In this document: positions 28,870 to 38,300 of the stretch, in pieces
How the letters are laid out: every line of letters starts with the position of its first letter
Position numbering within the stretch: the stretch's first letter is position 1
Assembly: GCF_019599505.1 (NCBI RefSeq)
Contig: NZ_RKLT01000003.1
Coordinates: forward strand, 248,001-312,000
From: Haloarcula nitratireducens
GTDB taxonomy: Archaea; Halobacteriota; Halobacteria; Halobacteriales; Haloarculaceae
Length of the DNA stretch: 64,000 nt
Reading direction: 5' to 3'
Notes under the pieces: model-generated
Database searches by the model: none
Seen by the model: only the letters and a program-made list of their open reading frames with translations
Told to the model about the DNA's origin: nothing
Program-made: the position numbers and the translations under genes

Positions 28870-29901
28870 ATGTCTGAGCGCGACGCCGGTCAGCGGTTCG
28901 CCGTCGTCGTGGCGAAACCCCGAACGCAGGCCGTCATCGACGCCTTACAGGAGGAAGGCGTCTACGACGCCGACCGGAGCGTCCGGCCGTGGGACGACGA
29001 CAGCGTCGCCATTCCCGTGACCGACCCGCCGCAGTCCGTGGACGTTCGGGAGGTCGTCCGGCAGGTCGGCGAACCGCGCCTGCGGGGCTTAGCGGACCAC
29101 CTCCGCGAACGCGGTTGGACCGACGACGAACTCGACGCCGCCCCCTCGTCGTGGGCCGTCGTCGGCAGCGTCGTCCTCGTGAAACCGGGCGATAGCCCCC
29201 GCCCCGAGGAGGTGGGCGAGGCGCTGCTGGACCTCCACGGCGAGGCCGACACGGTGCTCGCTCGCGGCGGCATCGACGGCGCGCACCGCGAGCCCGACGT
29301 GACGTTCCTCGCGGGCGAGGGCGACACCGAAACGGTTCACACCGAGCACGGGACGAAGTACGCGCTGGACCTCGCCGAGGTGATGTTCTCGCCGGGCAAC
29401 GAGGCCGAGCGCGTTCGGATGGGGGAGGTCGTCGAGGACGGCGAGTCCGTCCTCGACATGTTCGCCGGTATCGGTTACTTCACGCTCCCGATGGCTCGGG
29501 CCGGCGCGTCCGTCACCGCTGTCGAGCGCAACCCGACCGCCTTCCGCTATCTGGTCGAGAACGCGATGCTCAACGGCGTGAGCGAGCGCGTGACGCCGTA
29601 CCGAGCGGACTGCCGGGACGTGATTCGGGAGGGGCTGGCCGAGGGAGAAGTCGACCGCGTGGTGATGGGCTATTACGAGGCGCACGAATACCTCGATTCG
29701 GCGCTGTCGGCGCTCTCGCCCGGCGGCGTCGTCCACATGCACGAAGCGACCCCCGAGGACCTCGTCTTCGAGCGGCCGATCAGCCGACTCGAAGCCGCGG
29801 CGGCCGACGCGGACCGCGCCACCGAGGTTCTGGACACCCGCCGCGTGAAGGGGTACAGCGAGGGCGTGGCCCACGTCGTCGCGGACGCGCGGGTCGAGTG
29901 A
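28870..29901 (+). CDS. Trm5/TYW2-family SAM-dependent tRNA transferase
   Basis: A 343-residue class I methyltransferase-fold protein. The SAM-binding motif is LDMFAGIGYFTLPMARAG near residue 200, preceded by KYALDLAEVMFSPGNEAER, the signature region of Trm5 and TYW2. The acceptor-side loop reads VMGYYEAHEYLDSAL. Trm5 methylates G37 of tRNA, whereas TYW2 transfers an aminocarboxypropyl group in wyosine synthesis. The motif alone does not separate them. The start is MSERDAGQ; 27 bp after nmd3, so probably one operon. Confidence 0.82.
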   Translation: MSERDAGQRFAVVVAKPRTQAVIDALQEEGVYDADRSVRPWDDDSVAIPVTDPPQSVDVREVVRQVGEPRLRGLADHLRERGWTDDELDAAPSSWAVVGSVVLVKPGDSPRPEEVGEALLDLHGEADTVLARGGIDGAHREPDVTFLAGEGDTETVHTEHGTKYALDLAEVMFSPGNEAERVRMGEVVEDGESVLDMFAGIGYFTLPMARAGASVTAVERNPTAFRYLVENAMLNGVSERVTPYRADCRDVIREGLAEGEVDRVVMGYYEAHEYLDSALSALSPGGVVHMHEATPEDLVFERPISRLEAAAADADRATEVLDTRRVKGYSEGVAHVVADARVE

Positions 29902-29964
29902 CGGTCGAGCATACGAGGAGACCGAGAACGAAGTTACTTTGCCTCGCAAGCGGCCACAGACGCC

Positions 29965-31080
29965 ATGAGCAACGCTACCGACTCCGTCCGTCTCGGCGTC
30001 GTCGGCCTCGGTTTCATGGGCCAGACCCACGCCACGAACGCCCGCGACCTCGGTCACGAGGTCGTCGCCGGCGCGGACGTCGTCGCCGAGACGCGCGAGG
30101 AGTTCGCGCGGTCCTACGACGCGACGACCTACGAGGACTTCGAGGAGATGTATCGCACCGAGTCGCTCGACGCCGTCGCGGTGTCGACGCCGAACTCGTT
30201 TCACGAGGCCGCCGTCGTCGCCGCGCTCTCCCACGGCTACGACGCCCTCTGTGAGAAGCCGCTCGCGGACGACTTAGCGGCCGCAGAGCGGATGGCCGAG
30301 GCCGCTCACGACTCCGATGGGTTCTGCATGGTGAACTTCCACAACCGCATCATGCCCGCCGTCGAGGTGTTCAAGGGGTATCAGGAGGAGGGGAAGTTCG
30401 GCGACGTGACGGCGATCCAGGCGAACTACGTCCGCTCCCGGGGCATCCCCGGCGTCGGCTCCTGGTTCACGAACGAGGAGCTATCGGGCGGCGGGGCCGT
30501 CATCGACATCGGCGTCCACGCCATCGACCTGGCGCTGTACCTGATGGGTTACCCGGCCGTCGAGGAGGTCTCCGCCGTCACCCGGACCGAGTTCGGGGAG
30601 AAGGACGAGTACGTCGACCCCGACGACTGGTACGAGGCGACCGACGAGGCCGTCTTCGACGTGGAGGACTCGGCGACGGCGATGATCCGCTGTGCCGGCG
30701 ACCGGACGATCACGCTGGAGGTCGCGTGGGCCGCGAACCAGACGGAGACGAGGGAGTTCGTCGTCCGCGGGACCGACGCCGGTGCGAGACTCGAACTCGG
30801 CGGCGAGGAGTTGGCGCTGTTCGACGCCGGTCGGCAGGGGACCGACCACCTCGTCGAGTCGCAAGTCGTGGACGCGTCGCTCGATCACACCGGGTGGACC
30901 GGGAGCGACAAGCTGTTCCTCGACGCCGTGGCGCGCGGCCAGGCGCCCGAGCGCAACACCATCGACCAGGCGCTGACGGTCCAGCGGGTCATCGACGCCA
31001 TCTACCGGTCCGGCGAGTCCGGGACGGTCGCCGTCGTCGGCGAGGACGACGACGCCGGCTCCGGCGAGCGGACCGAGTGA
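29965..31080 (+). CDS. Gfo/Idh/MocA-family oxidoreductase
   Basis: A 371-residue NAD(P)-dependent dehydrogenase. The Rossmann motif is GVVGLGFMGQTHA at the N-terminus, and CEKPLADDL (the EKP motif) lies near residue 97. The C-terminal alpha/beta domain includes GGAVIDIGVHAIDLALY, with catalytic Asp and His. It should oxidise or reduce a sugar or cyclitol; substrate unknown. A 9-bp-stem hairpin begins directly after its stop codon. Confidence 0.9.
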   Translation: MSNATDSVRLGVVGLGFMGQTHATNARDLGHEVVAGADVVAETREEFARSYDATTYEDFEEMYRTESLDAVAVSTPNSFHEAAVVAALSHGYDALCEKPLADDLAAAERMAEAAHDSDGFCMVNFHNRIMPAVEVFKGYQEEGKFGDVTAIQANYVRSRGIPGVGSWFTNEELSGGGAVIDIGVHAIDLALYLMGYPAVEEVSAVTRTEFGEKDEYVDPDDWYEATDEAVFDVEDSATAMIRCAGDRTITLEVAWAANQTETREFVVRGTDAGARLELGGEELALFDAGRQGTDHLVESQVVDASLDHTGWTGSDKLFLDAVARGQAPERNTIDQALTVQRVIDAIYRSGESGTVAVVGEDDDAGSGERTE

Positions 31081-31109
31081 GAAGGGCGGCCGCTTTGAAT
31101 CCGCCCTTC
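31081..31109 (+). terminator. Hairpin directly after the Gfo/Idh/MocA gene
   Basis: GAAGGGCGG (31081-31089) and CCGCCCTTC (31101-31109) form a perfect 9-bp stem with an 11-nt loop, immediately after the TGA. No strong T-tract follows, so it may terminate or protect the transcript 3' end. Confidence 0.5.
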
Positions 31110-31225
31110 TCCCCCGGCTCCGCCCCGTCACCGGCCACATCGCGACGGGTGCTTTCGGTGTGCGTACCGGAACGCGACCAACACGCACCCCAAACTATTC
31201 ACTATCTGTCCGATTTCTATTAGGT

Positions 31226-32131
31226 ATGCGCCGCCGACAGTTCCTCGCCGGTCTCTCCGTCGCCGCCGTCGCCCCCCTCGCCGGCTGTTCGGACCCGCGC
31301 GGATCTATCCGGCTGACCGACGTGAGCGACGACGCGGCCCTCGCCGAGCGGTGGACCCGCTCCGCCGACGCCCTCACCGAGTCGTCCCAAGAGTTGGTCG
31401 CCGGTGCCGTCGAAGACGACGACGACGCGCGCGCGACCGCCGCCGCCACGAGTCCGCCGCTCGAGCTCGCTCGCCCGGTGCGGTACGAGGGGTCGTACTA
31501 CGACATCAGCTACGAGGCGACGAACGAGCGCGAGGAGACCAGTTACGACGTCGTCGTGACGTTCAACCCGGACCCCGCGCCCGAGACGACCGTCGCCTTC
31601 GCCGACCTCCCGGCCGTCGATCGGGAAGTCCTCGACGGCCTGCTGGAGTCGCGCTGGGACCGCACCGACGAGACGAACACCAGGTTGGGGACGCCGGCGG
31701 TCTACACCGACGCCGAGACGGCCGAATCTGTCGTCGTCCCCGAGCCCGAGTACGACGGCGTCACGCGGGACGACCGGACCGTCGGTATCGGCGTCGACGG
31801 CAGCCGACTGGTGACCGTCGCGGACTACCGCTACCGCGCCGAGCTACTGGCCGAGGACGCCGCCGGCATCGCGGCGCTGGCCCGCGAGCGCTACCGGTTC
31901 GAGTTCGCCGACCTGAGCGCCGAACAGCGGTCGATCCTGGACGAGGCGAAGGGCGGCGAAGCCCGCTCCGAAGACCCGCCCTCGCGGGCGTTCACCGACC
32001 TCGTGGAGAAGTTCCGAGCCCACGACGGCCTCGACGTCGACGAGTACGGCGGGACGTGGCTCCTGGGCTACGACGGGCGCGACTGGTGGGCGATGGTTCG
32101 GGATCCGCGGGGGACGCCGACGGCGGGGTGA
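31226..32131 (+). CDS. Tat-exported lipoprotein, function unknown
   Basis: A 301-residue protein. The N-terminus MRRRQFLAGLS carries a twin-arginine motif, followed by a hydrophobic stretch and a lipobox (LAGC, Cys near residue 21), the standard haloarchaeal Tat lipoprotein signal. The mature part is acidic and contains VRYEGSYYDISYEATN. I do not recognise a domain. It should be anchored on the outer face of the membrane. Start set by the signal peptide. Confidence 0.78.
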   Translation: MRRRQFLAGLSVAAVAPLAGCSDPRGSIRLTDVSDDAALAERWTRSADALTESSQELVAGAVEDDDDARATAAATSPPLELARPVRYEGSYYDISYEATNEREETSYDVVVTFNPDPAPETTVAFADLPAVDREVLDGLLESRWDRTDETNTRLGTPAVYTDAETAESVVVPEPEYDGVTRDDRTVGIGVDGSRLVTVADYRYRAELLAEDAAGIAALARERYRFEFADLSAEQRSILDEAKGGEARSEDPPSRAFTDLVEKFRAHDGLDVDEYGGTWLLGYDGRDWWAMVRDPRGTPTAG

Positions 32132-32168
32132 CCGTCGGCGCTAGATCCGACGGCCCGGCTACGCGCGC

Positions 32169-33119
32169 TCACAGCACCGCGCCGGACTGCAGTGCGGCGA
32201 CCAGCAGCGTCACGGTCAGCACGCTGGCGAGCGTCGTCAGCAGCACCGTCGCGCTCACGAACTCGCCGGGGGCCAGCCGCTCGGCGTCCTCGCTGAACGC
32301 GCCGACGAGGATGAGCGTCGTCACGCCCGTCGGCGTCGCGAGCAGGAGGACGACCACGCGGGCGACGGTCGGGTTCGAGAAGCCGACGAGTAAGGCGACG
32401 CCGGTGGCGACGACCGGGGCCAACAGGAGCCGGAGGCCGCTCGCGGTGCCGACCGGTCGCACCGCGTCGGTGCCGTCGACGCTTGACAGTTGAATGCCGA
32501 GGATGAGCAGCATCACCGGAATCGAGGCGTTGCCGAGCAGTTCGAGGGTCTGCATCAGCGTCGAGGACTCCGCGGGGACGACGCCGAGCCAGCGGACCGC
32601 CAGCGCGGCGACGACGGCGTACACCAGCGGCACGCCGAACACCTGTCGCATGTCCGCGAGCGCGTCGCCGCCGCTCCCTCGGGCCGCGACGTAGATACCG
32701 AGCGTGTACAGCATGACGCCCTGGAGCGCCGTCACGAGGACGGCGACGCTCCGGCCCGTCGGGCCGAACGCGAAGTCCGCAAGCGGGATGCCGTAGTTGC
32801 CGGTGTTCGGGAAGATGGAGACGAGGACGAACGCGCCCAACAGCGGCTCCGAGTACCCCGAGAAGCGGCCGACGAGTTCGGCGACGACCAGCATCGCCGC
32901 GGTGAAGGCGAAGACGGTGAGGACGACCTGAACGATGGTTCCGCCGCCCAGCGCCGACGTCGTCAAGCTGTGGACGACGAGCGCCGGCGCGAGGACGTAG
33001 ACGGTGACGGTGTTGAGCGCGTCCGGGTCGACGCCCTCGTATCGTCCGAGGAAGAAGCCGACGGCCGCCACGGCGACGACCGGCAGAATCGCGGAGGCGA
33101 AGATACCCAGCAGTGACAC
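32169..33119 (-). CDS. AEC-family (auxin efflux carrier) transporter
   Basis: A 316-residue protein with about ten transmembrane helices and the family-typical break FPNTGNYGIPLADFAFG near residue 105. AEC members export organic acids or other anions by secondary transport; the substrate is unknown. No ATG lies at the right place. A GTG at 33119 gives VSLLGIFASAILPVVAV, which starts at the first helix, so this was chosen over the 416-residue frame that overruns the small zinc-ribbon gene. Confidence 0.82.
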   Translation of the reverse strand: MSLLGIFASAILPVVAVAAVGFFLGRYEGVDPDALNTVTVYVLAPALVVHSLTTSALGGGTIVQVVLTVFAFTAAMLVVAELVGRFSGYSEPLLGAFVLVSIFPNTGNYGIPLADFAFGPTGRSVAVLVTALQGVMLYTLGIYVAARGSGGDALADMRQVFGVPLVYAVVAALAVRWLGVVPAESSTLMQTLELLGNASIPVMLLILGIQLSSVDGTDAVRPVGTASGLRLLLAPVVATGVALLVGFSNPTVARVVVLLLATPTGVTTLILVGAFSEDAERLAPGEFVSATVLLTTLASVLTVTLLVAALQSGAVL

Positions 33120-33181
33120 GAGAGCGCCTCGTCCGGGGAGCGGCAGAACACTTTCGACTTCGACCCGCCGCGTGCGGGGAG

Positions 33182-33334
33182 TTAACAGAGGTCGTACCGA
33201 GCGATCTCCGTCGACCCACACTGGTGGCAGCTCTCCGAGTGCTGGGGCATCTTCATCCCGCACATCCGGCACTCGTAGACGATACACGACCGCGCACCCT
33301 GCAGGAGGCGCTGCAACAGTCCTATCACTGACAT
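33182..33334 (-). CDS. 50-residue zinc-ribbon microprotein
   Basis: A short frame translating to MSVIGLLQRLLQGARSC, then a ribbon with ECRMCG (Cys22, Cys25) and CHQCGSTEI (Cys36, Cys39), ending in RYDLC. The four Cys in two CxxC pairs should bind one Zn. Haloarchaea have many such microproteins with an amphipathic N-terminal helix. It lies 62 bp upstream of the AEC gene on the same strand. No TATA box is obvious. Confidence 0.7.
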   Translation of the reverse strand: MSVIGLLQRLLQGARSCIVYECRMCGMKMPQHSESCHQCGSTEIARYDLC

Positions 33335-33552
33335 CTATCGCTCCCTGTCCGGTCCCGCCGTTCGGCACCGTTACCGCCGAGCGACCGACGGGACGGTGAA
33401 AAGCGTAGTTACCAATCACCGCTGTTTCGCTGTCAGTTACTTCGATCTACAGCCGGTTTCGTACCAGTGACGGAGAGTTCGCGACCGGAACGGCTAGAAC
33501 AGAGAGGCAGAAAGCGACGGTTCTCGCTGGGGTGAACGCGGCGGGAGCGACC

Positions 33553-34506
33553 CTATCGCTTGTCGGTGCCGACGCGCGGATCGAGGACGCCGTACGAGAG
33601 GTCCTGCGCGACGTTGCCGAGGACGCCGACGGCGATGATGACGAGGGTGCCCCCGAGCAAGACCGGCAGGTCCCGCTCCTGCACGGATCGAAACAGCAGG
33701 AGCCCGAATCCCTCGATACCGAACAGCACCTCGACGACGAACACCGCGAGCACCAGCAGCGCGAGGACCTCGGTGAACACCATCGAGAGAACGGGAATGG
33801 CCGCGTTGCGCAGGACGTGGGCGCCGACGCGTCGCTTCGACGCGCCCTTCGCGGTCACGAGGCGGACGAACTCCGCCGACGCGTACTCGACGGAGTACGC
33901 CCGGGCGTAGCTGACGACCCCGCCGAGTATCGTCGTCGCGGTCAGCAGGGCGGGCAGGACGTAGCCGAAGAGGAGCGGCGGCCGGGCGACGACGCCGCCG
34001 GCGGCGAGCGAGACGAGGAGACCGCCGATCCAGAAGTTCGGTACCGCGAAGAGCGCGTACGCCGTCCCGAGACCGTAGTCCGCCAGGCGGCTCTCGGGGT
34101 TCAACGCGACGTACAGCCCCAGTGAGACGCCAGCGGCGACGGCGACGACCAGCGCCGGGAGGACGTACGCCGCCGTCCGCGCCACCGACCCGACGACCAG
34201 CGGGAACACCGGTTCGCCGACCCGGAACGACGTGCCCCACTCCAGCGTGAGCATGTCGCCGAGCCAGTCGACGTACTGCGCCCAGAGCGGGCGGTCGAAC
34301 CCGCGTGCGGCGAGGTACTGTTCCGCGACCCGGTCGACGGTCTGCTCCTCCGCCCCTCGCCATTTGAGCGCCCCGAGCCGCTGTTCAAGCACCCAGTCCT
34401 CGGTGAGCGTAAAGAGCGCGAACACCGCCGTCAGCACCGTCCACGCGGAGAGCAGCCCCAACAGCGCGCGCCACGCGACGACGCGGAGAATTCTCACACG
34501 GACCAC
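33553..34506 (-). CDS. Peptide-type ABC transporter permease (DppB-like)
   Basis: A 317-residue protein with six transmembrane segments. The DppB N-terminal layout is seen in AEQYLAARGFDRPLWAQYVDWL and GDMLTLEWGTSF. The permease EAA-like loop reads EFVRLVTAKGASKRRVGAHVLRNAAIP. It forms half of the membrane channel of an oligopeptide/nickel-type importer with the DppC-like protein encoded divergently. The start is GTG at 34506, with a second GTG at 34497 as an alternative. No substrate-binding protein lies nearby. Confidence 0.87.
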   Translation of the reverse strand: MVRVRILRVVAWRALLGLLSAWTVLTAVFALFTLTEDWVLEQRLGALKWRGAEEQTVDRVAEQYLAARGFDRPLWAQYVDWLGDMLTLEWGTSFRVGEPVFPLVVGSVARTAAYVLPALVVAVAAGVSLGLYVALNPESRLADYGLGTAYALFAVPNFWIGGLLVSLAAGGVVARPPLLFGYVLPALLTATTILGGVVSYARAYSVEYASAEFVRLVTAKGASKRRVGAHVLRNAAIPVLSMVFTEVLALLVLAVFVVEVLFGIEGFGLLLFRSVQERDLPVLLGGTLVIIAVGVLGNVAQDLSYGVLDPRVGTDKR

Positions 34507-34643
34507 TCCGGGGGCGGGCCTACCGGACGACCGGATGTTCGAACGTGCGACGGGGCAACGCTCAGGGAGAGCATCAGATCTCTGTTGGGCGCGATCGCGT
34601 CAAAAATCCGGCGGCGAATGTGGGGGCGTGCAGAACAGGTAGG

Positions 34644-34649
34644 TTTATG
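34644..34649 (+). promoter_or_regulatory. TATA-like box of the DppC-like operon
   Basis: TTTATG, 23-28 nt upstream of the ATG at 34672, supports that start over the longer frame from 34585. Confidence 0.5.
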
Positions 34650-34671
34650 CCACTCCGTGGGTCGGTTTGGC

Positions 34672-35871
34672 ATGCCCTCCATGGACGAGTCGGACGAACC
34701 GAGCGAGCCGCCGCGGTTTCAGCGCGTCGAATGGGCGGAGATAGCGCCGCGGCGTCGCCGAGCGACGCCCGAACGGATCGCGTTCGCGCTCGGCGTCGCG
34801 GTCGTCCTCGGCCTCTTTCTGTACGACGCCTACGTCGCCCACGTCTACCTCGTGGGGTCGTGGGAGGCGACGCCCGTCGACTGGGCGGTCATGCTCGCGG
34901 CCGTCTGTCTCGCGGCCTACGGCGTCGTCCCGGCGATCCAGCGTCCCCGGTCCGCTCGTCGGGTTATCCGGGCCGTTCGCACGCGGACCGCCCTCCTCGG
35001 GAGCGCCGCCGCGCTCGGCCTCGTCGCCGTCCTCGGCCTTGTCGCCGCGCCCGTCCTCGGCGAGCCGTCGCTCGCGTTCAACTACGCGTACCAGCCGCCG
35101 GTCGGCTTCACCGCCCGAATCTACAACACGGGCTGTCTCGGCGAGGTGTTACGGGGGCCGGGTATCACGCGCTACTGTCGCGGGACGCTGTACTACCCGC
35201 TCGGGACGAACTACCGGGGACAGCCGCTGGACTACCTGCTCATCTCGGGCGCTCGCACCGCCGTCTACGTGGTCGCGTTCACGGCCGCGTTCATCGTTCC
35301 GCTGGCCACCGCCGTCGGCGTCGCCGCCGGCCTGCGCGGCGGTCGCTTAGACGACCTGCTGATGGCCTACGTCGACGTGCAGGTCAGCGTCCCCGCCCTC
35401 TTCCTGTACTTCGTCGGCTACATGTACTTCGGCCCCTCGCTCCTGCTGTTGCTCCTCACTTTCGGCCTGCTGAGCTGGGGCGGCATCGCCCGACTCGTCC
35501 GGAGCGAGGTGCTCCAGCGCCGCGAGGACGGCTACGTCCGCCTCGCCCACAGCCTCGGGGCGTCCGACCGGTACCTCGCAACCAGACACGTCCTCCCGAA
35601 CGTCACGAACACGCTCGTCCCGGCGGTGTTCCACCTCTTCGCCGTCCTCGTCGTCGCCGAGGCCGGCGTCGCCTTCCTCGGGTTCAGCGACATCGAGCGC
35701 CACTCGTGGGGGTCGACCATCGCCGAGGGGCTCTCGACCGACCCGATGTACCCCCACGAGGTCTGGTGGGTCTCGACGGTGCCAGCGCTGGCGCTCGCCG
35801 CGACCGTCGTCGCGTTCAAACTCGCCGGCGACGGCCTCCGGGACGCCTTCGACCCCCGAACGGAGAACTGA
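34672..35871 (+). CDS. Peptide-type ABC transporter permease (DppC-like)
   Basis: A 399-residue permease. There is an N-terminal helix (about residues 35-55), a second (~67-88), then a long extracellular loop and the core permease, with the EAA-like loop YVRLAHSLGASDRYLATRHVLPN. It is longer than bacterial DppC because of the additional N-terminal helix pair, as is common in haloarchaea. It is followed at +4 nt by the first ATPase gene. The DppB-like partner is divergent, so the two permeases rely on separate promoters. Confidence 0.87.
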   Translation: MPSMDESDEPSEPPRFQRVEWAEIAPRRRRATPERIAFALGVAVVLGLFLYDAYVAHVYLVGSWEATPVDWAVMLAAVCLAAYGVVPAIQRPRSARRVIRAVRTRTALLGSAAALGLVAVLGLVAAPVLGEPSLAFNYAYQPPVGFTARIYNTGCLGEVLRGPGITRYCRGTLYYPLGTNYRGQPLDYLLISGARTAVYVVAFTAAFIVPLATAVGVAAGLRGGRLDDLLMAYVDVQVSVPALFLYFVGYMYFGPSLLLLLLTFGLLSWGGIARLVRSEVLQRREDGYVRLAHSLGASDRYLATRHVLPNVTNTLVPAVFHLFAVLVVAEAGVAFLGFSDIERHSWGSTIAEGLSTDPMYPHEVWWVSTVPALALAATVVAFKLAGDGLRDAFDPRTEN

Positions 35872-35874
35872 CTC

Positions 35875-36978
35875 ATGCCCACTGATCACTCCGCGTCACG
35901 ACCTACTGAGTCCGCCTCCGCCGAGACCGCGTCCGGCGACACCGAGTCGGACGACCACGCGCCGCTGCTCGACGTCACCGACCTCCGGACGCACATCCAC
36001 ACCGACCGCGGGACCGTCAGGGCCGTCGACGGCGTGAGATTCGCCGTCGACCGCGGCGAGGCCGTCTGCCTCGTCGGCGAGTCCGGCAGCGGCAAGAGCG
36101 TCACCTGCGAGTCGCTGACTGGGATCGTCCCCAGTCCGCCCGCCGAGATGATCGGCGGTAGCGTTTCCTTCGACGGCACGTCGCTCCACGACCGGGAGAC
36201 GGATCTGCGAGCGTTTCGCGGCGACCGCATCGGCCACGTCTTCCAGAACCCTCAGCACGCCCTCGACCCGGTGTACACCGTCGGCGCGCAACTCGTCGAA
36301 GCGGTCGAAATCCACCGCGAAGTGAGCGACGAGGCCGCCCGCGATCGCGCCGTCGAACTGCTCGGCCGCGTTGGCATCCCGAACCCGGTCGAACGGGTCG
36401 AGGATTACCCCCACGAGTTCTCCGGCGGAATGCGCCAGCGGGTCGCCCTCGCCGTCGCGCTGGCGGCCGATCCGGACCTGCTGGTCGCCGACGAGCCGAC
36501 GACGGCCGTCGACGCCACCGTACAGGCCCGCTTGCTGGCGCTGCTGAGAGAGTTACTCGACGACGGCATGGGGTTGCTGCTCGTGACCCACGACCTGCGG
36601 GTCGTCGCCGAGACCGCCGACCGCGTCCTCGTGATGTTCGGCGGCACTATCGTCGAGCGAGGCCCCGTCGAAGCCGTCTTCGAGCGGCCCGCCCACCCCT
36701 ACACCCAGGCGCTGTTCGACAGCTACGACGGGTTCGCGCGGCGGTCCGATCGGCCCGCACGCGACGACGTGCCCGAGGACGGCTGTCGGTTCCGAGCGGA
36801 GTGTCCCCACGCTATCGAAGCGTGTTCGGGACCGGATCAACCGCCCGAGTACGCCGTCGCCGGCGACGAGTACCACACCGCCTCCTGCGTCTACTACGCC
36901 GAGGACCGACGGGCGGACGACCTACTGGCCGACGCCCGCGCGGCCGGCCCGACGGGAATCGAGGAGGACGATGACTGA
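35875..36978 (+). CDS. Peptide-type ABC transporter ATPase (DppD-like)
   Basis: A 367-residue ATPase. Walker A is [13 protein letters not shown] near residues 66-78, signature [10 protein letters not shown], Walker [13 protein letters not shown] and H-loop LVTHDLRV. The C-terminus has the oligo/dipeptide-HPY-type Cys cluster ([17 protein letters not shown], later SCVYY). The N-terminal ~30 residues are Ser/Glu-rich and unusual. It starts 4 nt after the permease stop and overlaps the next ATPase gene by 8 bp. Confidence 0.9.
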   Translation: MPTDHSASRPTESASAETASGDTESDDHAPLLDVTDLRTHIHTDRGTVRAVDGVRFAVDRGEAVCLVGESGSGKSVTCESLTGIVPSPPAEMIGGSVSFDGTSLHDRETDLRAFRGDRIGHVFQNPQHALDPVYTVGAQLVEAVEIHREVSDEAARDRAVELLGRVGIPNPVERVEDYPHEFSGGMRQRVALAVALAADPDLLVADEPTTAVDATVQARLLALLRELLDDGMGLLLVTHDLRVVAETADRVLVMFGGTIVERGPVEAVFERPAHPYTQALFDSYDGFARRSDRPARDDVPEDGCRFRAECPHAIEACSGPDQPPEYAVAGDEYHTASCVYYAEDRRADDLLADARAAGPTGIEEDDD

Positions 36979-38233
36979 GAGCCCGCTGCTGGAAGTCGAC
37001 GATCTGAAGAAACATTATCCCATCACCGAGGGGCTGCTTCGCCGAGAGGTCGGCCGCGTGCGGGCCGTGGACGGTATGAACCTCGCCGTCGGCCGCGGCG
37101 AGGCGGTCGGTCTCGTCGGCGAGTCCGGCAGCGGCAAGACGACGACGGCCCACGCGATCCTCGGCCTGGAGACGCCGACCGGCGGCGAGGTCCGCTTCGA
37201 GGGGACCCCCGTGCGCGATCTCTCGGGAGCCGACGAGCGCGCGTTCCGCCGCCGCGTCCAGCTTATCGTCCAGGATCCCAACGAGGCGTTCAACCCGCGA
37301 CTTCCGGTCGGCGAGGCCGTAGCGGAACCGCTCGAACTCCACGGGATGGCCAACGCGGAACGTCGCCGGGCCATCGTTACGGACCTCCTCGAACGCGTCG
37401 GCCTATCGGCGACCGACGCCGACCGCTACCCGCACGAGTTCTCCGGCGGGGAGAAACAGCGGTTGGCCGTCGCCCGCGCCCTCGTCGTCGACCCGGACCT
37501 GCTGGTCGCCGACGAGCCGACGAGCGCGCTGGACGCCCGCGTCGAGGCCGAGATCCTGGGCTTGCTCTCGGACGTCCGCCGGCAGTTCGGCGTCTCCGTG
37601 CTGTTCATCAGTCACGACATCGACGTCGTCCGGCGCTTCTGTGACCGCGTCGCGGTGATGTACCTCGGCGAAGTCGTCGAACGGGGACCGACCGACGAGG
37701 TGCTGACCGCGCCCGCCCATCCCTACACCCGCCTCCTGCTCGATTCCGTACCCTCGCTCGACCCGACCGACCGCGGCCTCGGCGAACCGCTGACCGACGC
37801 CGTTCCCGACCCCGCCGATCCGCCCGCCGGCTGCCGGTTCCATCCGCGCTGTCCCGCTGTGATTCGACCCGACGGGGTCTCGCTGCCCGAGGAGACGTGG
37901 CGCGCCGTCGCCGCGTTCCGGTTCGCGCTCCAGGGCGGCGACCTCCCCTCCGCGGCCGCCGCCGCGACCGACGCCGCGGCGGTCCGAGACGCCCTCGACG
38001 TGTCGGGCGAGATCTCGGACGAGGCGGCCGAACGCGCAGTCGCGGATGCCGCCGCAGCGGTGGCCGACGGGGACCCGTCTCGCGCGAGCGAGCGCCTCGC
38101 CGACGCGCTCCCGACCGTCTGCGAGCGCGAGGCGCCCGAGACGACCGACCTCGAAGACCGTTCGGTGCAGTGTCACCGCTACGAGCCCGAGCGGGCCGGA
38201 GAGCCGCTCGTCGATCCCGGCGGGTCCGGCTGA
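36971..38233 (+). CDS. Peptide-type ABC transporter ATPase (DppF-like)
   Basis: A 420-residue ATPase. Walker A is GESGSGKTTTAHA, signature HEFSGGEKQR, Walker [13 protein letters not shown] and H-loop FISHDIDVV. The C-terminal Cys region is split: GCRFHPRCP is separated from the last Cys motif (VQCHRYEP) by about 95 residues of Ala/Asp-rich helical sequence, which I recall as a haloarchaeal feature of this family. It pairs with the DppD-like ATPase. The overlap of 8 bp implies coupling. Confidence 0.9.
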   Translation: MTESPLLEVDDLKKHYPITEGLLRREVGRVRAVDGMNLAVGRGEAVGLVGESGSGKTTTAHAILGLETPTGGEVRFEGTPVRDLSGADERAFRRRVQLIVQDPNEAFNPRLPVGEAVAEPLELHGMANAERRRAIVTDLLERVGLSATDADRYPHEFSGGEKQRLAVARALVVDPDLLVADEPTSALDARVEAEILGLLSDVRRQFGVSVLFISHDIDVVRRFCDRVAVMYLGEVVERGPTDEVLTAPAHPYTRLLLDSVPSLDPTDRGLGEPLTDAVPDPADPPAGCRFHPRCPAVIRPDGVSLPEETWRAVAAFRFALQGGDLPSAAAAATDAAAVRDALDVSGEISDEAAERAVADAAAAVADGDPSRASERLADALPTVCEREAPETTDLEDRSVQCHRYEPERAGEPLVDPGGSG

Positions 38234-38256
38234 GGCGCGGTGGTTAACGATTGAAC

Positions 38257-38280
38257 AACATATATCACGCTACCGCGTGA
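38257..38280. promoter_or_regulatory. TATA box and adjoining palindrome before the HTH-DICT operon
   Basis: ACATATATC-type TATA (about 38257-38264) is followed directly by TCACGC-TACC-GCGTGA (38265-38280), a perfect 6-bp inverted repeat. The palindrome lies between TATA and the expected transcript start, where a repressor would block initiation. Confidence 0.5.
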
Positions 38281-38300
38281 ACTTGTACGCGTGAGTACAG

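Noticed and set aside
34545..35885. 446-codon frame on the plus strand
   Set aside because: Arg-rich shadow of the DppC-like permease; the permease frame has proper helices and the EAA-like loop.
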